Shown here piece by piece: positions 46,801-58,800 of a stretch of 64,000 nucleotides of DNA. The DNA lies in the NCBI GenBank assembly GCA_012845835.1, contig JABAKD010000028.1:875501-939500 (forward strand), in the 5' to 3' direction. The translations under genes and the position numbers were made by a program. Origin of the DNA: Undaria pinnatifida (Eukaryota > Sar > Phaeophyceae > Laminariales > Alariaceae). Positions within the stretch are counted from its first letter, which is position 1; the number at the start of each line of letters is the position of its first letter. The notes under the pieces are model-generated. The model had not been told where the DNA came from. It searched no databases and saw nothing but the letters and a program-made list of their open reading frames with translations.

Positions 46801-49800
46801 CGTGAGTTCGAATCCCCCCGAGTGCATACTCGTATACATTCGTGGGGACTTTTTCTTGTGCACGAATTGACTTGCGGAAAGCGCGAAAGCGTGCGTTAGC
46901 AACACTCGATGAGAAATCGATGAGCAGTGGGATTGCTGAACCCTATGCGCGATAAAAAATGAAGGCAAGAACCAGGGGGAAGAAGGGACGACCCTTGTGA
47001 CCACGGCTTGTCCAGAAGCTGGAAGGTATACGAGTATGTGTGTGAAAAAAAAAGGAAATTAAGAGACAGGGGGGGGGACGAGAGGAAGAGGGAGGTACAT
47101 ACCCAGAGAGAAAGGCGAGAAAGTTCGACGTGGAGAGGTGGAGACGGGAATATCCCGTTGGGCTTGTGTTCGTGCGTGCTCGTATGTCGCACCTCGCGCG
47201 ATACCCCCGTGTATCGACCCACCAAGCACGCCTCTCTTTTTTTTTTGCTCGAAGAGCGCCATGCATTGGTCCTGTCGAGTTCAAAGCGGCTGGCTTTGGA
47301 CCGAATTTCTGCTTGGGTTTTATAGTTAGTTGCTGCACGGTTGGGTGGTTGGGTGTCTGATGGCTTGATTGGAGATTGTCTGGTTGATGTGTTGGCTGAT
47401 TGAGTAGGGCGTCGGCTGGCAAACATGTACTAGTAGTACCGAAACCAACGAACATAACACAGCCCCAGGCCAACGAATCCATGAAAAAATTAGGTTAAGA
47501 CTTTTTTTTTTAATGGTCGGAAGACATATTTCTAACGTAGTTTTCCGCTGAATTGTGGTGGGGTGGGTTGGCCTTGGAGCGTGACCTTCGACGGTTCCAA
47601 TACTTCATTATAATTTTGCTGCCCCTCGCCTACCCAGCCAAGTTTGGTATGTCGCTAAAACACCCTATTGATCGACTCGTTGGCTGATGGTGGCTGATTG
47701 GTTGATTGATGGAACCGATTGGTTTATTGATTGGTTGGTCGAATGTTTGGTCTTTTTTTTGCGTAGCCTATCAACTAAAAAAAGAAACGCACGCTGGAGG
47801 TGATGAAAACCCTCCCTCCATTCCCGTCCCGCCCCCGCCCCCTAGTCCTTTCTCTGGACGGGCCCGTTACCGAACTGATTCAACGCGGACCTAATGATTG
47901 ATGATGCAAACGGTTGACGCGAACGCTTGGCTTATCAACGTTGGCGACCTTAGCACTCTTGAGTTTTGTCACTTTTTTAGGCCATTTTCCCGTACTGTCG
48001 TCCTTTTCTTTTTACGCTATTTTCTCGGAACTTTGCCCTTTTTTGAGGCCCTTTTACCTTGGTTTTGTCAATTTTTTTACACCATTTTCGCTTAACCTTG
48101 TCCTTGTTTGTAACCTTTTCTCTTGACCAGTTTGGGGTTTCAGACGAAAAAATTGGCGAAAACAATTGACAATCACAGCATCGACCCGACCACATGAAGC
48201 ACTCCGAGCTGTTGCTGGTGGTGTAGGAGATGTGTTCGAACTGCAACACAGGAAGCTGTGAGGCAACAAGCGTGAGGCATGACGATACTCTGGGTTGCCT
48301 CAAGCTTTTCCTAGACGCTTGATTAGATCGCGCTCGTCGCTTCTTGCGCTTCTTGTGCTGTATACAATAATCAAGATAGTACACTATAATCAAGGTATAG
48401 ACTAATTAAGTCCCAAAAAGGCCAACTTTTTCTTTTGGTAACGCGGTTTTCTCTCAGCTTTTGTCTTTTTTGGGGAGGGGACATTTTTTTTTTTGCCCCG
48501 TCCGCTGTAACGCCATTTTTCTCTTTTTGCTTTGTCCCTTGTTGGTGCCGTTTTGTTCTTTTTGTGACCTTATTTTCTCTCAACTTTTGTCTTTTTTTGG
48601 CGATCTTGTTAACTTTTGTCCTTTTTTTTACTTCACTTTATTATTTTATGAAAATGTTTCAAGGACGTCGGCCGTGAGTTCGACGAATTTTCGGGTCAAT
48701 AGTCATCTGTGCGAGCTGCGTTGTTGGTGCTTGTAATATACTATGTGGGTGAGTTTTATCATAATGGGAAGGGTCATATTGTTCTGTTAAAAAACAAACA
48801 CATATATACGAGTATATACATATTTTATAAAAAATATTGCAAGGACGTCAGCCGTGAGTTCGACGAATTTCAGGTCAATATTCATATTTGCAATCTGCGT
48901 TGTTGGTACTTGTAATATACTACATGGGTGAGTTTTTATTAGGAGGGGTCCTATTTCTTTTTCACTATAATTGTAAGTGTTGGTATTTTTACTTTAGGTG
49001 GGGAATTTCGAGCTAGATCTAACATCCGTCCTTTTTTAACGCCATTTTCTCTCATCTCTTGTCCTTGTTTGATCGCCACTTTTTCCCATACTTTTGTTTT
49101 TGGCGCCGTTTTTTTTCTTTTTTTGTCTTGACAGCTTCGGTGCTCTTCTTCGGCTCCGCTCGCGCTAAGGACCGCGAGGGGTGGGAGGCGGCGGTAGCGA
49201 AGGCGGAGGCCGAGGTTGTGGCTGCTACGGACGATGAATCGCGCAAGGTGATAATCACGAACATGGGAGCCATCCCACGGTCGGGGTGCAGAACATTCTT
49301 TGCTGAGCTCCTTACATGAGGAGCTCACTCAATTTCTCACCCGAAAACATTGCGTGGAAGGCATTCTTTCGCGCAACACGACCAGGCATCATCCATCTAT
49401 GCCTTGTAGTCCTAAAAGGAATTATATATACTCGTAAAAATGTTAAGACCAACCGCTAGACGAGCTCAACCGGCCAGGTATACCTTTTTTTGGCTCAAAA
49501 AGGGCAAACTCGTACCGTGGGGTGGCTTAGATGACTCCTGGGCATTTTTGACCGTGCTGACGAAGGCTGCGGTATTGTAGTATAACACGCGTGCTACGAC
49601 AGAGGTAGCAGTTTTCGTCTGAAATGGTTTCTTAATGACGGGGCTCCTTAACCCAAAATCGTCGGAAAAAAAAAAATAATAGGCCATTTTTATTTTTTTG
49701 AATGATGATTCTCGTGTTGTGTACTTGGGCCGTGGAGGTTTCTTGTTAATCCGCTAGACGAGCTCAACCGGCCAGGTATACCTTTTTTTTGGGCTCAAAA

Positions 49801-52800
49801 AGTGCAAGCTCGTACCGCGAGATGGCTCAGATGACCGTGCTACCTCCTCTATCGCAGACGCGTGCTACGATATAGGTATTAAGGTATACCTCTTTTTGGC
49901 GAAATGGTTTCTGAGTGACGGGGCTCCTTGACCCAAAATCGTCGAGAAAAAAAAAAAAATCGGCCATTTGTTTTTTGCATGATGATTTTTTCGTGTTGTG
50001 TGCCTTAGGCCATGGAGTGTTTTTTTTCATCCGGTAGCAATTATATTTTTTCTCCAATTCAGTTTTGTGGAGAGGTCTTGAGCTCCCGAATTGAGGAACC
50101 TTTGAAAGAAGAAAAGTGGTGCACCTCTAACGTAGTACGCGTCGTAAGCAGTGGACTTCACCGCGTTTGCATCACCCCAAACATACCAGATAAAGTACCA
50201 AAAATGCTACCTGGTACTTTTTTTTTTGTAATAGGTCGTTCGCACATTTTTTTTTTCGGATCATCCAAATCGCACGACGAAGCCCGAAGCCGCGCGAAGG
50301 GTCGTAGGCCTTAGCCTGGGCCAGGGTCAGGGTTAGGGTTAGGGTCAGGGTTGGGTTGGGTCTGCGCCTGCATGTGATGTGTAAAAAAAAAACTCGCTAA
50401 AAAGCGAGAAACAGGCCTAAAAATCTCGATAAAGCGAAGTATTCTTGGTACTTTATCTGGTTTTTTTCGGGGTGGTGAGACCGGTAAAGCCACCTCGCAG
50501 TAACGGGGTTACCCCCGCTTTCACCACCGAGCGTAAGCCGCTGGCGCGAGTGTTTCACCACCGAGCGTAAGCCGCTGGCGCGAGTGTGTATCTCGCTCAA
50601 AAGCGGACTTGAAACGTGTTGGATTGTTTGGTTGGCGGCGTGACAAAGCAAATTTATTTCCATGACGCGGTGCATGCCGCGCATCGGAAAAGGATACGGT
50701 ACTCCCGCGAGTTGCTCTGAGCAGTTGATGAAATGGAGCCATAGGCGTAACCCAGCTAGCGCGTAAACGTAACCCACCTGCCGCATAAACATAGCCAACG
50801 TATCATGGTCCTGGTCTTGTACCCCCCCGCGCCTCCCTGCTCTGCGACTGGCGTCGGTTGGCAACGACACTCTGTAGAACACGTCTCTCACTCCGTGAAC
50901 TAGACCACCAGGGTACCGTTTTGTTTTTCCTCCTCGTGTTGTTTTTTGGCGACAACCGAGAGGGTGGTCGAGTTACATAGTGTGTGCGGACTGGAAAGCC
51001 TTATCTCCCCGCAAGGGGGATGTTATCGCGTAGTGTGCATAGGGTAAGGGACCTCCGAGGCAGTTGCATAGTATCCCCGTTGCTGTCTCTGGGTGGCCAC
51101 ACCTGAAAACGAATAAATTCATTAGAAACTGTCGTCTGATATGCAAGGAAGCACACACAAGGCACGGAAGTCCGCCTCACAAGTGGTTGCTAGCAGGATG
51201 GAGGTCACCCTTTATGCGCCTCGCCGAACACCTGACGGCGCTTCGCGCTTGGTGCACGCCATGTCCGTCTGGTCGGTGAAAACCCGACGTGCTCCGTCCC
51301 GGCAGTTGGAGATTTGAGGGTCAATGGTCTTTTTTAAGACTACTACGGCTATGCATGAAATGAGCCCCCCCCCCCTCCCTATTTCCCCTCGTTATGCTAA
51401 CGCCTACCCGTTCCCCGTTCCCGCTGGAGAACCACTTCAGCCCTCTGGGCACGCGTTGCAGGGCTTACGAAAATAAGGTATGTGAGGTGCATTCACCGTT
51501 CTAACCCCCCCCCCCCTCGCCGTCCTGTTCCCCCTTGTCATGCCAATGCTCACTTCTACACCCCTTCCCGCTTGGAAAACGTTTCCCCCCTTGAAAAACG
51601 CCTGTTTCTAACCTACCCCCGCCCCTCTTTCCCCTCGTTATGCCAACGCCTATATGCCTGTCCCCGCTTGAAAAACGCCTCGGGTTTCCAGTCTGCCGAA
51701 AAGAACCTGGCGAAGTGGAAGAAGTGCGAGTGGATGGGGGAGTGCGCCGAAAAGGCAAGAACGTACTATGGTGGTCCTCTATAGTGCCGGTTAAGTAGTG
51801 CCGGTTGCCCGCTATAGTGCCTGTGAAATTGCCTGGCACATATTTGAACAACGACGAGTGGCAGTATACGGAACGGTGCCGGCTGCCGATATAGTGCCGG
51901 TGTTTCCCTATATAGTGCACACACCGGCACCATAGATGGACCACCGCTATTCCAGGTTTACAGTAGGGATATTGGGGTCTAGAACTAGATTGGTGTTTGA
52001 ATCGTGTGCTAAAACGTCATCAAGTTTACGGTGCAAATGGACGTCATCTCTGCTGCAATGGTACCTGTAAGCGTTTTGTATAGTATGGGTACGAACTAGG
52101 CGTGTTCTCGACTTCGGTCGTCTTGTCTTGCCCAGCACCCGCGGCTGTTGCACTAGCGGTGGAAAATGCCAAGCTATCACGTTCTGCCTGCAGCTCTTCA
52201 GACGACTTGGGGCACCACTGGGCGTCGCGTGAGCCTCCGTTGAAGGCGCTCCGGACGAAGCGCTCGATCGCTATGTCAACTGCGGATCGCCCGTGCTCCT
52301 CAATGCTGTCAGGTTTAGCGTTGGGAGGGGGGGGGAGAGAAAGGTGACGGGTATCGTCAATTTTGCCCGTTGATAAAGACGGAGGCTATCTATTGCGCAA
52401 CACCGTAAGCTGCTTGACCATCGCAAGATTGTAGTATGCGCTCCTACCCGTTCACCCAAATCTGTCATATTTGAGGAAACAAAACATGAACCAATGTTTG
52501 GGGGGTCCGAAGAAAAACAACGTTCCGGACAGTGTATGAAATGAGCACCATTCAATACGCGGTAACGACAGAAACACGAACTAATATACCAAGCCGTGAC
52601 AACTGCCTGTTACATCACTCTGGGAAATTCGATACGCAACACAGCAGAACACAACCTCAATGATTATATCGCGGAGTACGGCAGCCTTTGAAGTTGACCT
52701 TACATATTTGCGATCAGAACGCCTGCGCCTCCTCCGACGAGAACGGCCGGAATTCTTGCGCACATCTTCATCTCCAGATCGCTGAGGACGTAGTCTTGGT

Positions 52801-55800
52801 AGCACCAGTAGCGGGGGCAAGTGCGAAACTGCAAAAAAGCGCGCGGGCGGAAAGATGCCCGTCTCCAGTAGCTCGTCCCCGTCCTTTGTCCAGCCTGTTT
52901 GCGTAGTGAAACGAATACGAGAGTCGAGTGTGTCGCGAAAAATAGCGGGAAGAAAAGTTGTCCATGTGGATGTAACAACGCCCGGAATCAGCCAGTGCTA
53001 CCCAATACGACATGAAGAAACCGGTAGCTGAAATGAGTTATTCGGTGTTGAAACGAGAAAAATATCAAGAAGCCTACTCAGTCGCACCGTTTACGCTCTT
53101 GCTGTCGAGGTGCACAGCAGTGCTAACCGTCGGGGATGTGTCGCTTTCGTCGTCGCTGTCGTATGAGTAGGGCGTAGAAACGAATAAAATGAGCCAAGTG
53201 AATGATCGAGCTGAAATATGGCGCGCCCACCGGGGCCTTCAGAGGGAGAATGGCGAGTGCTTGCTGCGCTCTGAAATGAAACACGGCTTGTCTAAGGTAT
53301 ACTGTGCGGAGGCTTGTTCGGGGGGGGGGGGGCGTACTCATTTGTTGCTTGCCTTAGTCATTTGACCATTGACCACGCATCCCTTTCGAGACGGAGCACC
53401 GTTCCTACTCCCAATAGAGACACCTCCAACATTTGGGCGCTCATTGCGCTTCTTCTGTATATTACATAGAAACTGTTTGCTTATCCTATTCCCGTCCTGT
53501 GTCACCGTCTGCGGCCACCATATATCTCCTGGGATAGGCTTGTTCGGGGGGGAGGGGGTGGGGGGGGGGGGTACGGGCAGTGGTAGCGATCGTTCTTGCA
53601 ATCGCTGTTTTTACGTTTTTTTTTGCGGTGAAAAGTGTCGGTGGTGGCTGTAATCGGCTGGAAGGGTGTGTCAGCGCCAGTCTGCGTGCTGCGTTGCTGC
53701 TGTTGCTACTACTGCTGCTGCTGCTCTCCTGCTAATACTGCTGCTGCTCTCCTGCTAATACTGCTGCTATTACTGCTACCACTGCTGCTAACCATCCCCT
53801 CCACCCCACCCACCCACCCACTCTCTAACCCCGGCAACCCCCCCTCCTCCAACCCCATCCAACCCCCCCATCCCTCTAGCGTCACCTCCAACCCCTACGT
53901 CCACCCCATCCCCCCGCCACCCCCTCCCCACCTTTCCACTCCCCTGCCAACCCACTCTACCACCTTCCCTCCGCCCCGCCTGCCCCCCCACCCCTCCCTA
54001 TTACGCCCCTCCATTACGGAATATAGGTGTCCAAGCTGGCGGAGCTTGTGACGCAGTGGGCCGTGTCCCGCCGCTGCGTGCTTGGGCGAGAGCACTCTTT
54101 CCACGGCGTGACGAGGTACCATCAGCTAAGGAAGTCGTCTATGCACACGGAGCCTGAAATTGACTACGAGAGCGGCCCAGGTACGTGTGTCATGTATGTG
54201 TAGCTGGTGAGAGGGTGGGTGACCGTGTTGTTGTTGTTGTTGTCGTGGTTGTTGTTGTCGTTGCCGTTGTGGTTGTTAGTGTTGGTGTTGGTGTTGGTGT
54301 TGGTGTTGGTGGTGGTGGTGGTGGTGGTGGTGGTGGTGGTGGTGGTGGTGGTGGTGGTGGTGGTGATGGTTGTTGGTATTGGTGTTGGTGCTGGCGTTGG
54401 TATCGGTGTTGGTGGTGGTGGTGGTGGTGGTGGTGGTGGTGGTGGTGGTGGTGGTGGTGGTGGTGGTGGTGGTGGTGGTGGTGGTGGTGGTGGTTGTGGT
54501 GTTGGTGTTGGTGTTGGTGTTGGTGTTGGTGTTTGTGTTTGTGTTCGTGTTTGTGTTTGTGTTTGTGTTTGTGTTTGTGTTCGTGTTGGTGTTGGTGTTG
54601 GTGCTGGTGATGTGGTGATGATGATGGTGATGGTGATGGTGTTGGTGTTGGTTGGTGTCGGTTGGTGTTGGTTGGTTTGATGTTTTGGTGTTGGTGTTGA
54701 TGTTGGTGTTTTGGTGTCGATGATGGTTGTGGTGGTGATGTCTGAGATGACGCGCCTGCCTCCCCCTCCCGTTACGTTTGCGTCGCTGTTTCGGAGAGAT
54801 CGTAGAGCGGTGGCCTGGAGGTGGGTGGGTCCCAGAAACAAAGGAGACAGGGGGGGGGGGGCAAGAGGTGGAGATAATTGAGGGAGTGAGATACAAAGAA
54901 GGGAGAAAGATACATGTCATATGTTGTTGTTGTTGTTGTTGTTGTCTCACATTAACTCTTGTAAAAAATCTAGAGTCCGTGGTCACACAAAGGTGCTGGA
55001 GCCCTAGGAAGATCCGAAATGTATCTGCAAGAGAAAAAGAGAGAGAAATATGGATCCTAAGATAACTGCAGCATGTTTATGGCTTCAATCACGGCGCCGA
55101 GTATTTTTGCTGACGTGCTACTGCTTTCTCTCTCACCGCACGGCACTGTTCCTTGCAAAGGACCGAACCAGCACTTGGTGGTGTGTACCGGTGGAGGCCC
55201 CGGCTTCATGGAAGCTGCGAACAAGGGTGCTAGTCGAGTCGCGGGTGCCCGCAACATGGGCATGGGGATCACCCTCCCGTTCGAGGAAGGTGACATGAAT
55301 ATGACAAGATTACGACGACAAGATTAGGATGACAAGATTAGGATGACGAGATTGAGATTTTGGCAAGATTGTTGTGATGAGATTGTGGCGGTAATTTCGA
55401 TGACATCGTGATAATATTTTGACTTAAATGGCGGGGAGATTGTGACTTTTGAGTACTACAAATTGATAGTTTAGTTGTGACAAGGATATGCCAATACTTG
55501 CTTCGTGGCTATGTTATTCCCGAGATTGGTTGTGTGGAGGCCACACTTCTGTTCGAGGAAGGTGGATCGACAAACTTTTTTGTGATGACTTGAAGAGTGT
55601 GTCCAGAAATGTCATGGTGATGATTGCGGTAATGATTTCGACGAACTTTTTTTTTATCGGATTGTGACTAGAATATGGCGAAATTGGTGTAAGATTGTGG
55701 CGCGGGAATCGCCCTCCCCGATGAAGGAAGGTATGACGAAAGAGTATTACCTGGTATAGGATAATGACACGCAAAAAATGATAAGAGACGTACCGTTTTT

Positions 55801-58800
55801 TTATGAGGATACTCAATTTTGGGAGCGTAAGACCTCTGCCGAAAAGCTGATGTGGGGAAATACAAAATTACTACCCGATGAAAAATCCCATGGTCCAGAT
55901 ATACAACGCATTTTTTTTTTAAATGAGATTCAGACGAATTTGGGTTTTGGTTTTGGGTTGAGGAGCCCCGTCATGCAGAAAACGGTTCAGCTGAAAAGTG
56001 CTCCCTCTACCGTAGCGTATGTGAAAATGTTAATACTATGATACGATGGCGGTATTGCGGCAAGGTTTTGGAAGTAATCGGCAAGATGGTCGTGACACAA
56101 TCGTGGCGAGGACGTGTTACGAGGTTTTATGGCAAGGTTGTGATAAGATTGAACTACATGGCGAAAAGGTTTTGTGGTGGAATGTGACACGACTATGGCA
56201 AGATTACAAGATTAAGGTTATGACAAGGTTGTGAATAGATTGTTGTATGACTAAGATAACAAAAGCCTTCGGCCCACCCCTCCCCCCCACCCCCCCGCTA
56301 TGTCTTGAGAGGGCTGCGTGATCAAATGACTAAGGCAAACAACAAATGATTACGCCCCCCCCCCCCTCTTCTTTTTCGTTTGCCCCACCGCCCATATTGG
56401 TCATTCGTGACATTGCTTGTTGGTGTCATGTACTGTTCAGGATTGAATGAGTACGTGACGGACGAGCTAGCGTTCGAGTTCCACTACTTTTTCACGCGAA
56501 AATTCTGGATGCTTTACCACTGCCAGGCGTTGGTCGTTGCCCCGGGGGGCTTCGGCACGCTGGACGAGCTCTTCGAGGTGGGTGGGTGGGATGGGAGTGA
56601 GGGCCTGTGTTTGTCTATTTGGATGTCTTTAACCCTGTCACTACCGCTGTGATGGTTTTTTTCCTAGTCTGATGCCAAGTAGTTGTTCCACAAAAGGTGG
56701 TTCTAGTTCCGTTTGCAGTTTCACAGGGACAAATCGTCGAAATGGTGTTGTGACAATTACGGTGTTAATAGAAAAACGTGAAGAAAATATCGAAAATGGT
56801 GGTATGGCGATTACAGGTATTAATAAAAAAAAGGCCGAAATGGTGGAATGACATGGATTGTGGTATTAATAGAATACAAGGTGACTTGAATGTAGTGTCG
56901 GCCACGCGAAGCAGCCTGGGTTGGTTGCGGGGGCAGGGGTGTGCCTGGACTGCAAGCTTAAGGAACTATGCAACGCTTGCACACGTCTGGCAGATGAGAT
57001 GCGAGGTCATGATATGCGCCTCCCAGGGTAAACAGACCCGTGGTGAGTATGACCTGCATGTATAGCCTATAGATCATGCTTGTAGGAGGGTAACTCCTCG
57101 GGAAATGGTCTCCGCTTTACAGAAGAATATTGGTCACCCCCCTGTGTTGAAGAGTACATCCAAGTCGTCGATGGGGTTACTTGTAAATGCCTTCTTCTTA
57201 CTGTGGCCTTCGTACTACCTCTACCCCTCCCTGTCTTTTTAGGTGTTGACCCTTAAGCAGACCGGGAAGGTCCAGAAGAACTTGCCCGTTATCCTCTTCG
57301 GAAAGGACTACTGGCAGACCATCATCAACTGGCAGGTGCAGTGCAGATATAATCTCCTGCAGCAGAGAGCCCCTTTTTTGGGACCCCGCGATAAGGAAAC
57401 ACGGTGTAATAGCCCCTTCTGAAGGACCCGCAATAGCGAAAAACGATATATTAGGGATCTCCAACTCCTGCGCACCGTCTTTTCCCACTCTTAAGGAATC
57501 AGGACCGTTCAAATGGACGCAGCAGGTCCCCTAACAGGGGCCAATGTCATGTCTCCCGCTTACAAAACGCCACATACATTCCTAGAAAACGAGTTATGTG
57601 CTCTCAAAGTGCTAGATTGCCAAATGTGGTAAGGGACGTCGGTATAGAAGGGACCCTCCGCCCGAACGCACTCTGATCGCTTAAAAGGAGCCATCTACTG
57701 TAAACTGAAGCGTTCCCATCCCCCGCCCGTTATTCACCCCTCCCCATTCCGTCCTATGATGTCACATAAGGTCACGCCGTGTATCGCCGTGTCATGACCT
57801 GTCACGTGATGTCGTATCGTGTCATAAAATGCCCTGTAATGTCATCTGGTATATAACGCCACGTCACGCCTCGCCGCGGCATGTTGTGTTGTGTCGTATA
57901 GTGTCAAGGCGTGTCACGTCCTGTCATGTCATGTCATGTCGTATAGTGTTACATATAGCATCACTTGATGTCATGTCGTATGACGCCATGTCATGGCATA
58001 ACGCCGTTTATCACTTAATGCCGTATCATTTTACGCCATGTCATGGCACAGCGCTATATATGCCGTGTACCGTCATGTTGTATTGTCATATAATGTCGTG
58101 CCTGGTGCAAAGTATATATATGTAAAATATGCACTTTTTTTTGGCATTGTGTTCTCCGGCGGCCGAGTTTTTTTCTTGCGCTTTCGGCTGCGGGACAAGC
58201 AAGTGGGCCGTCGGTACATTACAACGCATGTCCAGATCCCGGCTGAGCTCCATGGCTCGTGCTCTGAACATTCAAACTCGCTGAGCTGGCTCTTTCGTCA
58301 ATGGGTTGCGTTCCGCTTCGCGAAGCGAGAAGGTGCATGGAATACCCCAACATTTTTTGCTTTCTTAAATAGGGCGCTCCGCTCTCACATTGTTTTAATC
58401 GCCCGCTCCGCGCTCCAGCCCGCTATACAACACCATCAGTTCATTTTTTTTCACCCTCTCTGCCGTCTGCTACGGCAGCAACAACAGCAGCAGCAGCACT
58501 CTTCTGTGACAGCGACGGACGGTGCTTCTGTGTGTATGTGTGAGCGGAGTTTTTTCGAAAGCAGTCGCTCAGCCTAGCAGCCAAAAATTCAGCATCCAGC
58601 AGCATAGCAGCAGCGGTACACCGGCAGCCGTGCTCCAAGTTCTCGCCTTTGTGCCGGTAGTCGCGGTGTATGTGTGTGTGGTTGGCGCACAGCAGCCGGA
58701 GATCGAACCACGACGATATCATTTTCAGGTTCAACGCAAAAATCAAACGCGTCGGCGAGCCTCATACCAGGCACACGAAACATTCATCAGCAGCAAAAGC

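Noticed and set aside
54164-54986. Long Thr/Pro/His- and Val/Gly-rich frames
   Set aside because: They come from GGT/GTTGGT repeats inside LOG intron 5.
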